DNA from: Fasciola hepatica
Taxonomy: Eukaryota > Platyhelminthes > Trematoda > Plagiorchiida > Fasciolidae
Length of the DNA: 64,000 bases
Reading direction: 5' to 3'
Assembly: GCA_948099385.1 (NCBI GenBank)
Contig: CANUEZ040000028.1
Location: 4,875,501 to 4,939,500 of the forward strand
Under the pieces are notes generated by a model that saw nothing but the letters and a program-made list of their open reading frames with translations, did no database searches and was not told the origin of the DNA. Shown one piece after another: positions 27,001 through 38,100 of the stretch. The translations under genes were made by a program, and so were the position numbers. The stretch's first letter is position 1; each line of letters opens with the position of its first letter.

Positions 27001-30000
27001 AAATTGTATTTTCCCTTGCCTGACGGGTGTGACATTTTGAAGGCTTCCGTGAAGGTAATTTTATTCTGATCTGTCTTCCAACATTTTCAAGACGGAATAG
27101 AAAAACTTGTGTTGACTGTAATTCTGAACACATATTATCATCGATTAGCACAACATGCAAACTCCATAGAAGTCCCACTTTGTGGTCGATATTGCCTCAC
27201 CGTTTAGTCTTTGCCTAAATATGCAGCGAAAGAAAGGGAACCGATTTATTAAAAATCCACCTAGACCTACGAATTCCGATCAACTTTCCGAGTGACGGCA
27301 AACACTACGCGTGTTGTCGTTGATTTCAATAACCTATTCCAATAAACGGTATTTCGATTTCGTTCTAATGGTACTCTGTAAACTTAAAACGGATTTGTGC
27401 TTCATCTTGAACTTCGGTTAAACGTGTACATAATGCAACATACTTGTTTGTTATTCCACAGCAAGACTTCATTCCAAAAATAAAGACAAACACCCAGTGT
27501 GATGACTCAGAGTTTGTGAGTTCAACTAACTGCGATTTGTCCGAATCCATGTAGATACCATGTAAATGAATTCTATTAGCCCTAATATCTTCAGGACAGT
27601 AATTTTCGTATTATTTCTAATCATAGAGTAGCGTAAGCTACCTGTCCGTTAAAATCAGTAAACTGCGAGCACAAAACGTTTACAGTCGAAAATTACTAGA
27701 CTAGCAGAACAATCTCACATCGTGTATAAGCTTCCTTGACTTTACGAATCTGCTCGTTTGTGCGGGAGCACAAAATTTCAATGAGAGCATCTTCATCCGT
27801 CCCGGCACCTTTGACCGCCTTTCGCAACTGAATTGCATCAAAATCTTCCGGAGAGTAGCACAGGGCTTCGACACATTCGTAGAAGTGTCCACTTAGTTCG
27901 GATTTGAACTCTTTGATCAAATCTTTTCCGTACATGGTCTTGAACTGAAGTACTATTTTTGTTCTTTGATCAAACGAACGATGTCCCATAATATCGATGA
28001 TGGCCTTCTCGTCTGTCCCCAGGCCTTTCATAGCTTTTCGTAACCGCTCGCAATCCTCAGATGGATTGAAATTTGGAAATGGTCTTAGGGTAGGAGCGAA
28101 CTGGAGGGGAGGTATCAAACAAATTCATTTAAAATGAAATCAATTCACGAAAATGAGATTTCATTTATTATCAACTTGCTTCGAATGAATAATAATGCAC
28201 ACATATGCTTTGGGTTGACTCACATATTTCAGATTTCTAACTGGTTTGAGATACGGATGTATCTAACTATTCGTGCATTTGTTTGCTTCTATCGTTAGCA
28301 CCGAGATCCAGTCTTAATTTTCCAAGATGACAGTCATGAACAATTTATTGAACTCCACCTTGAACCATAACAGTTGTACAGTCTGATTTTAGGAATATTC
28401 ACCAAATTCAACTGAAAATTACTCGTCGGTTTCCTAATCAGTTGTGGATGCCCTCCGGGAAATAGAATCGAAATAAGGCATGAATCGGTGATCAGGCGAA
28501 ACCAAAGCTATTTTTAGATCTTACAGTGTTGTTGGCTGCATACCGGTCAAACTTCGAGAAAAACTCACTCATTTTTGAAGCTCCGCGACTATAAATCAAA
28601 ATCGTTTGTTTGGATTTTGCGATGGTATTGACCGATGGCTAATGCAACATTATGGCATTTTACTTATGTGTTCCATTTGCATTTTAACTCAGTGCCCTGT
28701 GTCTCTAATCGGATAAGAAAACTGTTATTGTAAAAACAATCATCACATCATGTTTGACTTGAATTTAAAAGCTTTTGTCTCAACTCATCCTCTATAAGCC
28801 CATGGAGCACTTATATTTATCATAGCGTTTCTTTGTAAGTATGATACAAATAAAAGTCACTTTGGTGATCGAACATGTGCTCTCATATAATCCTTGGATA
28901 CGACTACTTTTTGGTTTCCTTTTGAAGAACTCCGAAGCATTTTATTATATACAGGGCTGTTTATTCCATGATAAAATGTATACTTTTCATTGCTACACTC
29001 TTCGACAAGACAAAAAAATGAAACAACTTTATTTAGTCAGGTTCTGCAAAACATTTCAGTTTTTCTTATTATTTTTACCTTCTTGGGAATTGTTGCATCT
29101 GTGTGAGTATCGTTCAGTTCAGGCCTTTAAAGTGGAAGATACGCGCGCAGATTCGTTTGAAAATCTGCGAGATACCCCAAAGATGAAACTCGATACATAA
29201 TCCCCACTTTTTCATCATGTTTCAGATTCCTTTCAGAACCTGCGATATTTTTTCTTATATGAAAATTGTTACTGCTGCTGAATAGTTTTTAATGTATTCC
29301 TACTGTCGTTGACTCCTTATACATAAATAAACCGTCTATATTCAGTGGCCACAACTTCTAGAATCACTGCTGTAAACTTGAAGATGATAGTAGAAGCACT
29401 GTATCCCTTGTTCGAGCTTGCTCTGACATTTTAGGTGGGTAGGTTGTCAATTTTGCTTTCAGCCGTAAACTTGTTCCCTTCGTCCCTATTGTTCACCTGC
29501 AGTGAATTATCTAGGACAGTTTTACTCTGCATTATTGCTTAACTGATGCCTGAAAGATTTTTCTCTAACTCAGTCACAATTCTAACCAGAATGTGAGTAT
29601 ACACATACATCATATATATATATATATATGCCAGTGAGCAGTTCAAGTTAATAAATTAGTCGAACAAGCACAGGGTTTTCAAATGGCTCACTACTGAACG
29701 CATATAAAACAAAGCAGTGAGTCGATCTGAACACAAAGTCCACCATCGTTTACACAGCACACAATTTATACTACCGAGAAACTTCAGAAATCAATAACAA
29801 ATCCCCATTACCAGCAGTGTAACTGGCTTAGTATCTTAGTTCTGGACTCATAAAAACATGGTTCCAGAGAACGGTGGTTTCCACTTTGATGGTTTAAACC
29901 TAATGAGTCCGTTTTCAATGTAGATAATGTAGGTGTGTCAAAAACGGATGACTTTTGAAGTGTGTCAAAAGATGATGCACCTTAGTGCTGTTAATAACAC

Positions 30001-31788
30001 ATTTTTGGTGAAAATGATATCTAGTTGACCATCCAGTCACTTCTGTCAAAGCAGTTGTACATACAAATGACTCAGAGGAACTAGTTACAATTTAACAGAT
30101 ACCAGATAGCTTGTTTTGTATGATTGTATTAGATTGTGCGCTGATGAGAGTGATTGCTTTTCTGTCACATCTGATCCAATTGTCCGGGCGAATGGCGCCA
30201 AATTCCACAGGCGATGTAACCTTTGGGATACATGTTCTTCAGAGATGAAAGTGCGACCCAAATGCCGGGAATCTTTGTTCCTCCGTTTCAGTCGACCTCT
30301 GCAAAGTGGATTCTAATTGCCAAAGCTTCGGTATTCAGGCGCTCATGGCATGCTCAGAATCCGAGTTGAAGGATTTCGGTTTTCTCATCGTATATATTGT
30401 CTCCTGTGGACTGGTTGTAGAGAGATGACCGGGTTGCGCCCTTGTGTTCCTAAAGATGTTTAGCCGGCAAGTGGGCGTTTTCCTTTCTTGTTCTGTCCTG
30501 TAATTATGACATTTGGTTGTCTTCACGTCTGTCCAATATATTTATCGGGACATTCCTAGCAGCCGACTTGGTCAATACGATTGTTTTTGTCTCGCAAGTA
30601 AATTGAACGCTTAGCTTTTGGGCCGTGGTGTTTCAGAGTGGTATCAATCTGAAGCTGAGTACGCATATTGTCATCACAAAGAATCTTTCGGGTCAACTCA
30701 GATAAGCCTGACCTGTAAGAAATGCCAGTAGAGATCAACCAGTCACTTTCATTTTTGACTTGTTTCGTTTACTTTTGTAGGTTTTTTATTAAGTGCTAGG
30801 GATAGCATCTGCTTTAAACGACACTATTTAGGCATCTCTGTTCCTCCTCACTATACAGATTTGTTAACTTTTTTTACTAGCCAGATGCTGAGTTTTCTCT
30901 ACACGTTATAGATGAGCTCAAATTAAATGCTAATACCTGTCTAAGTCTATGCTGACAACAAGAAAACGTGCAAGTTAACAACAACTACAAACAAGCGCCC
31001 TGCGTACGCATACACCAGTGAAGATGCGGCTAACTGATCTGGAATACATCATGCGAAATAATGTTCATCACATTCATTTCCAAGTCCCTAATCAAGAGTG
31101 ACAAAAAATGGTGAATATCAGTTTTTGAATAAAAGATTCCCCCTTGTAAAATGAGTCTACTATGTTTAGCAGAAAAGAAAAACCACGAAACACTTACAAT
31201 ATCCTCGTGTGGTTTTATCGTGTTGCAGCCCCCTCCTGCGCCTCGTATTGGATCCCATTGATCACAACCTCCATAACCGCCATAACCAAGCTGACCTTTT
31301 GGTTGCCCAGGCTCTATATATCCTGATTTTCTGTCTAGATCCGTTTGAATATGTGGCATCCCGCTTTCTCTGAACGCAGGCATATTAGAACAGGATGGCG
31401 CTCCAGGTAGGTAGCCTGTATCTGCCACTCCCAGATTCCCTGAGGCTGAACCATGTTGAGGCCAACCACTTGGATCAGGTGGATTACTAAACTGAGGATA
31501 TCCAGAATGTTGACCTCCTGAAGATCTCGGATCTTGTCCAAATCCCGGATTATATGTATTTAAATTTCCGTAGGGGTTATTGAAACCTGCTGGGTTGTAA
31601 CTTTCACCTTGATTCACTCCGAACCCAGATCCAATAGCTGCTGGATATGCACTACCTACATTTGGTGGGTACGTATTTTGGTCCTGAAAATCAGGCGGAT
31701 ATCCAACAGGTCCGACGCTTGAATACGGTGGAAAGCCCCCCAGGTTCCCACCGATGTTCCAAGCAGACAGATCTTCTCCGGGATACAT
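23878..31788 (-). CDS. annexin, A7/A11-type, with long Gly/Pro/Tyr-rich N-terminus (gene span)
   Basis: Five minus-strand exons (31788-31198, 28100-27719, 25647-25464, 24945-24803, 24059-23878) splice in compatible phases with GT/AG borders to give 494 continuous residues. Residues 1-197 are a disordered Gly/Pro/Tyr/Asn-rich tail like vertebrate annexins A7 and A11. Four annexin repeats follow. Type II Ca2+ loops are visible: KGLGTDE (repeat 1), KGAGTDE (repeat 2), KKLGTDE (repeat 3) and KGLGTRD (repeat 4). The downstream acidic ligands are in KSELSG, VSDTSR and KSEMSG for repeats 1-3. Annexins bind acidic phospholipids when Ca2+ rises and act in membrane organisation and trafficking; in schistosomes they are abundant at the tegument surface (family knowledge). 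Human A11 is about 505 residues, so only the last dozen or so are missing. Start: the first ATG of the tail exon; an upstream non-AUG extension of the frame exists. Confidence 0.93.
24803..24945 (-). CDS. annexin exon 4: repeat 3
   Basis: The acceptor catcgacag completes Lys and reads [20 protein letters not shown], then [16 protein letters not shown], with a GTAAGT donor in phase 1. The motif [12 protein letters not shown] matches the annexin pattern SF.QLRA.F..Y. Confidence 0.93.
25464..25647 (-). CDS. annexin exon 3: end of repeat 2 and start of repeat 3
   Basis: The acceptor tctcttcacag joins to complete a Leu codon and reads [20 protein letters not shown], then [23 protein letters not shown]. 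The donor is GTTAGT after phase 2. Confidence 0.93.
27719..28100 (-). CDS. annexin exon 2: repeat 1 and start of repeat 2
   Basis: The acceptor cccctccag precedes [20 protein letters not shown]. The exon carries [22 protein letters not shown], then [20 protein letters not shown], and ends within KEAYTR at a GTGAGA donor (phase 1). It is the clearest annexin-diagnostic exon of the gene. Confidence 0.95.
29611..29630. repeat. short (TA)n microsatellite
   Basis: About nine to ten TA units lie within annexin intron 1. Confidence 0.9.
30330..30740 (-). pseudogene. Penelope-like GIY-YIG remnant in annexin intron 1
   Basis: The minus strand reads INTTLKH-like sequence (here [20 protein letters not shown]), then [10 protein letters not shown], a stop, then [10 protein letters not shown]. 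The cysteine pair before YIGQT is the signature of a Penelope-like GIY-YIG endonuclease. The frame is broken at the stop between the cysteines and again after YIGQT. It is a separate, more diverged copy than the one at 10273-10551. Confidence 0.55.
31198..31788 (-). CDS. annexin exon 1: Gly/Pro/Tyr-rich tail
   Basis: It is 197 codons long, from [10 protein letters not shown] to PHEDI, followed by a consensus GTAAGT donor in phase 0. The tail has irregular PPY, YPP, GYP and NPYG units typical of A7/A11-class tails, which in other animals bind EF-hand partners and can phase-separate. A cryptic continuation of the frame upstream to 31869 uses no ATG. An AG at about 31859 could serve as a cis- or trans-splice acceptor. 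Confidence 0.85.
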
Positions 31789-32079
31789 TCCGATTTGGTT
31801 TTCTGGCCTATTTTTACTTATCAGCACGCTTTTATAATCAGGGGTTGGTTGGTTGTGATTGGCGCACACACGCCTACTCAGAATAAGCGTTCAAAATCAC
31901 GAGGGCTGCTATTTTTGCTAACTAATCAATAAGATTGTTTCGTGTGTAGGACTACGCGCAAAAAGATCACGTGCTTGCATTGTGATGGCGTAGAAACGTG
32001 ACAAGCCATAAGAGAATTCTGCTAACTTCACAATACTCTAAGTATTGAGGTTAGATAGTAATCCAATGAGTTCACTCAC

Positions 32080-32187
32080 TATATCTTCCACTGTAGCCCA
32101 TGCTGGATCGTTGTCATCCATCGATTCCGAGCGCTTTCCTTCCGTGACAGGTGCTTTTGACTCATTGAGCGGTGGGAAAGTCTCTTT
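32080..32187 (-). CDS. DZANK1 exon 7 (possibly terminal)
   Basis: The acceptor gtggttag opens ETFPPLNES and runs to MDDNDPAWATVEDI with a GTGAGT donor in phase 0. If the donor is not used, the frame continues VSELIGLLSNLNT to a TAG at 32038, which would end the gene about 250 bp before the annexin ATG and remove the ankyrin repeats. Confidence 0.65.
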
Positions 32188-35100
32188 CTAACCACATAAA
32201 AGATAAATAATCGGATAAGGAGTAGAAATGTTCAGTAATACCTACGAGTTTACTGAAGCTGTCAACAGAACAAAATAAATATAATACGAGAAATCTGAAT
32301 TGAATTGAAATAGGTGGTCCTACATGTGTTCTCTGTGTAATAATTCAAACAGATTGACTATGTTTTGCTGAAAAACCACAGTTATGCAACAATTTAAGTA
32401 TCTCAAATATAACATGAGTTTCATTTTTTCTTCTGCCGGACTTATTTCTGTATTTACGCATTTTTTTAGATTTCATCAAGCTAATATAACCACTTTAATT
32501 TTTTGTAGAATTGAATTCAATACCAGCTTCCTCCTAGTTCTTCCCTTCTATTGCACGCTCGTACATCATTAGAGTGAGCGGAGGGGACATACACCACAGC
32601 CTCGAGGACCAACTTCCCTAATGATGATAACGAGCAATTCGAGCTTGAGAGCTGGAATACGAAAAGATGAAAGGGCACAATAATTCTTACGCGTTCCGTT
32701 TTCTTCTCCTCTTCGGCATGTGATTTTTGTGAGCTGCCTGTTGCCGGACGGCTAACAGGTTGTCTTTGTTCCTGTTCCTTGAATCGATCTTGCAACTCGG
32801 ACTGTATCGGTTTGGGACTCGGAGTCTTAGCGGACTGAACTTTGGGGTGCCGTCGAAATGTTTCAGGTTTTTCAATTTGTACAGTCAGAAGAAAGCTTGA
32901 ATCATCTTCGTCAAAATCAGCTGATAATACCTAAAGAAATGATACAGATGGATACAAAGATAATAAATAAAATAAATGAAAAGTCTTAGCTTTTTCATCC
33001 AATGTTGTTTTTGTTTGTAGTTGAGGGACCATTTCCGTTAAAAGATTGAAGATGTAGAAAGTTCGCGGGTGGATCGGTATTCAGACAGAGGAAATGAATG
33101 TTCTCTCCCAGCGTCTCTTTTCTTATTTGTGCTCTTCGGTGTTTCATAAGTCAACCACTGCACTTTACAGTCGGATCCTATCAATCTCTACTCGTTTAAA
33201 GGACTTCCCTAATGAACAGACCATACTCAGGCTAGAATTTTCAAGTACTAACTATTCATCAAAAGTGTTTTGTCGATGTCGTCTTGAAACAATTCTCCGG
33301 CATTTGTTTTATATATTGCATGATTCCTCATTTATTATTAACGCTCGATTTAACACTAAAAATCTCAGAATTATTGTACGGTTGCTTGATCCTTGTTTAG
33401 AATCATCGGCAGTGCGCACTCACCAAGTCCCGATTGGAACTCAATCCCAGGATGAGTCCATCACCCGACCAACAACTTGTCCAACTTAACCACTGAGTGA
33501 TATCGTGCCCTTACGTAACTGTCTTTAACGCGGTAACACTCGGTTGTTCAACGCACGTTATGACACTCATTTTCCAATGCAAAAAAGAGCATCTCCATCT
33601 TATTCTCAAAGTGGATCTAGGGTTACCCCAAGGGCTTTATTTGCCCATTTGGTAAAGAATAACCATCGGTTAGATAGGAATGAAACACTTAGAACTCCTT
33701 ATTACTTGTCTCAAAATCGATCAAAACAGATTTTCTAGGCACATTCGTTATCAACAAGGACACCGATATAAGAAAATTGGCCTCTGACTAAAGTACACAA
33801 TAGTGATTAGGGCTCCTCTCCACACCCTACAGCTGAGGTGGTGCAAAATAACAGCGGAACTTAGGAATCGTCCCACAGAAACAGTAAATCAGCGAGATAA
33901 TCAACACTTTTAAATAAGGAGGGTATTTTTTCACAAGTTCTTGGTAGTCCACTCCCTTATAATCCGCCTTCGTAGTGACCGTTAGAAGCGGTTTCTAATG
34001 GCATTGTGTTTGATTTGCTTCCTTATCTGATCACTTTTCAAACTATCCAAGACAATGCAGCCATCTTTTCCGTTTAGTAGTTCATACAAGGTTTTGTCAC
34101 AAAAACCGAGTGGTAAATGTTAGCAAAACTAAAAAGCAATGACCGCGTTTCTTTTCGAAAACGATTAGGAAACCTTCTTGGACAGTCAGACAACTATTTC
34201 GATTTAATTTTCCTCCCAGTTTGCAAGGGAAAACCGTCTTCTGATTCAAGTAAAAGTCTTTCATATGTTTCTATTGTTAATGGTTACCTACATCAAGGAG
34301 CCACCGGTCAAGGCCTACAATCTTCTGGTAGAATTTTATTGTTAAATAACACAGCGTAGTCGAAATCGTTGGTAGGTTGTCGACGTCTCGGTCATCACAG
34401 GTAACCTTTTTCAAGACTGGTTTTACAACCCAATGAAACTGATTCCAGTTTCATTCGGTTGTAAAACCAGTCCTGAAAAAGGTTACCTGTGGTGACCGAG
34501 ACGTCGACAACCCTCCAACGATTTTGACTACGCTGTGTTATTTAACAATAAAATTCTACCATAACATTTCACATGGCGCATCAATTTTTCGATACACACC
34601 GAACCGATCTCGGTTCTGACACATTAATCCTTACCATCTTCTGTTGAAAAAAATTTATTCTCTGAAGGTTATTCTCAAAAGACTCAACTAGTATAAGCCA
34701 AATCATTCAGAATGTGGAACGTTTTCACCCTTTGTTGTCAACCAAAGCGCATCTTCCTTGCAGTCTCGCATATTCTCATTCCTTTAAACCCAATTCTGGT
34801 TCAGTAACAAAGTATTCCCTTGAATAATTTGATTCCCGTAAACTTCTGGTTGATGATTACAAAGTTTCAGTCAGCCCAAAAATCGATTCTGCGTTCATCT
34901 GATCATCCGCTTCAAATAATGTTTGAAATTGCCAGTTGGAACACAAATTCTGCAAACGAGAGTTTATCTTCTCAGGTTTTTTTATTTTCAGGAAAAAATA
35001 GTAAATCTATTCTCAGTTTCAGTGAGTACATCGATATTAATTCAAAACATTTAGTATATGCATATATGTTAAAAAGTTTGGTATTGAAAAACTTGTCAGA

Positions 35101-38100
35101 TCCTAACAAACACGTTAATATACACAGATAACTGAAAATGTCTGCTAATGTGGGGTTCACGAAGGAAAAATTCAACCAAAAGTATAACAGATGCGTATAA
35201 CACAGACTGCATGAATTGTTTTTACCGTTTAATTCGGTTTTCGTTTGATTTCTGGTCACAAATGTTATTTGATTCAAATCGAGTACACGATATTTGTAAA
35301 ATCAGAGTACAAACGAACCGTAAATATGAGAAACAGGAAGCTGCCAGCATAAATTAAAGTAGACAATTATTGAGAACATTTGTTTCCCTCAAATTTAGGA
35401 GGACGGAACAACATTTCTCATACACTCCTAATCACTGAGATTGAAGTGACAGTAACGACCTAAGCTCCAGGTTCAGTGATTAAAACCACCAGTTTTCAGG
35501 ACTACCAAGAACCTGTTAGCTGCGTGTCTATAAAATCCGATAGATTTTTGATCTCAGCTGTTGTGCACAGTTTTTTCATCGTGTTATTACCTTCTAAGCC
35601 GACAGAAGATAGTAGTCACTTTATACGTTATAGCGGGATTTAGTCATTTGTGTTGCAGTACTAAAGATACATGAATCATAAATTAGTTTGACTATCGGTT
35701 GATTAATATCTAATCAGATCTCGTACACTGTGATCAGTTCACGTTCGTCTAACAAATCTGTGCATGACGATAGATTGAAAGGTTGGTAGTCGGTGCCTAT
35801 TATGCTGTCGATCATCATTGGCAAATTTTATGCGTGTGCACATGACTTGAGCTGTGGGTGAAAGCTTACCTATGGTCTCAAAACGTCACATGATGTATTT
35901 TCAAGCTTATTCAAACTTATGTTGTATCTTGTTGAATTTGTGAATTTTGGAGGCTAACAACTTGCCACTCGAAAGGCAGTGAACATTTTACTTTCGAGAC
36001 TATTTACATTTGTTTGCAGAGATTCCTAAAGATGTCTAGGCTAGGATCAAAACTGTGATCACGTGCGTCATCGGTATAAGATTTATCGTACTATAATTAG
36101 AGTTCTTCACTTGTCTGGAACGCGACTATCTGCAAACGATATTTATGAACGAGGCAAAGGAGTCTGTATTCCAAACTTTAGGCAGAAGATAATATATAAA
36201 AGCCAAAAGGAGTCTTGTAAAGTTGGGATCGGTAAACAACTGCGAATATCATTAAAATATTGGCATTGCACCTGTCACGCGGTACTCCATGAGAAACCTA
36301 ATTGGGAAAATTGCCACTCCGCACACTAATTTTTAAAGCTACCAGTTAATATTCTTCCAGTTTAGGGAAGTTATCCGAACATGGAATCAAAACCAATATC
36401 CTTGATCACGTAGATCAAAGTCAAGTCACTGTCTCACATCAGGCCAGTAAGTTCTGGATAGGGTTGAAAAAGCTTCCCAAGAGTAAGAATTATTTTATCA
36501 GAGCCAAAATCAGTTCGGAGTGTATCGAAAAACGATTCGCCTTGTGATATGTTATAGGTAAGCTTTTATTTTCCGTTAGCACTACGTTATCTGAAAAGAT
36601 AGCGGTCAATCGACGAAACAGTATCCTGACAATGGCCTGATGTTTGAGAACACTAATTGGCATGGCCCAGTGATAAATTGTTCATTACCATTATTGATGT
36701 TGTCCTTTGCTTCCTAAGCGAGTTTTGACGAAAGCGTTGGTCTCGGGTCCCTATCCATTCAACGTTTTATCTGAAACTCGATTTCTCAAGGTATTAGATA
36801 TATGTTGTTCATGAATTAATTCATCACGCAGTGTCAGTAATTAACTCTTTGCTGAAAACAACCAGAATCATGAGCAGTACATCCCACGGGTCCCATCCAG
36901 TCCTTGAACCCAACGAGTAGGAAGTAGCCTCACAAGCCTTAATCATAAGGTTATCCGGGGTGCTTCACGTGAACATTATATTACTAGCGAAAATTATTCA
37001 TTGTCCTTGGGTATAATAAACTCTGAACAAATACAGAGATTGTCTGTATGATTGCAAGTCTTCTTTTTTATTAGTCTATTTTTGACAAAGGCATTATACA
37101 ACAACCCGGATACTTGCAACGCGACCAGCTGGAGAAGTGGGAGATTCCACTTATTTTAATTTAATTCATTAGGTGGCATCAACCTTAACTGATTCACAAG
37201 TGGATACTTTCTTACTGCGTGCATATAGTCAAATAAGATAGCGAGCATCGTCGAACACTTTTGCCACATGGTTATATGTCATCAGTTGGCCTGTTTACTT
37301 TACAGTGTACCAAATCTTCATATTTACTGACGACTTCACACTTTGTCATTTTTTGCTCATAAGGGTATATGCTGAGATATCGAAGTAATGCGGCAAGATT
37401 AATAAAAAGTGTAACATATATAAGGTAATCTGTAGAATGTTACATTTGTACTGCTTGTCAGTGAGATGACGTGAATATTAGTTGCGAACATATTACGTGA
37501 CCCATATTCGGGCAATGAAACATTCTATGGTAAGTCGCAAGACTCACTTTACCCATCCTGGCATTAGAAACAACAGCGCTCAGTTGCGGATCGCATCGGG
37601 CGTACTCCATCAGATGCTTGCAGATATGGTCCAGTTGACCAGGTAAATCTCCCCCACCTTGGCTTATGGCCAAAAGGGGGCGAGAAGTTTGTAGAGCTTC
37701 CGGTTTGTTACTGATCGAGAGTTTGTCAGTCATTTGCTTCAACAATTCCCGAACTTCGGCAACCGTCATGTGTCGTGTTTGATCGATACACTGAGAACGT
37801 TATCCACCAATGAGATAAAAGTTTAAAAAAGTGGAGATCCTTCTCGGTTCTCGGGCACGAAAAAGGAATGGAACTTCCAGGTTGAACAATTTTAGGTTTA
37901 TTCGTTCAACGACTTTGCGCTGAATGCAGTGGCTTTCGCGAATAATTCACGGCAAAACTTAAATATACCAAGTGTGCGTTAACCGAAAAGAATATGAAAC
38001 AACGTTATCAGTCATGACAGACAGTCGTCATTTCTAAATATTTTTAATTTGAGCTGCAAAGCGTAAGGAAGAAATGAATGCCCCGAAAAACTGTGTAGAG

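Noticed and set aside
31030..31197. extension of the annexin tail exon past PHEDI to a stop at 31030
   Set aside because: A consensus GTAAGT donor at 31197 joins in phase to the annexin core. The extension is AT-rich and unlike the tail.
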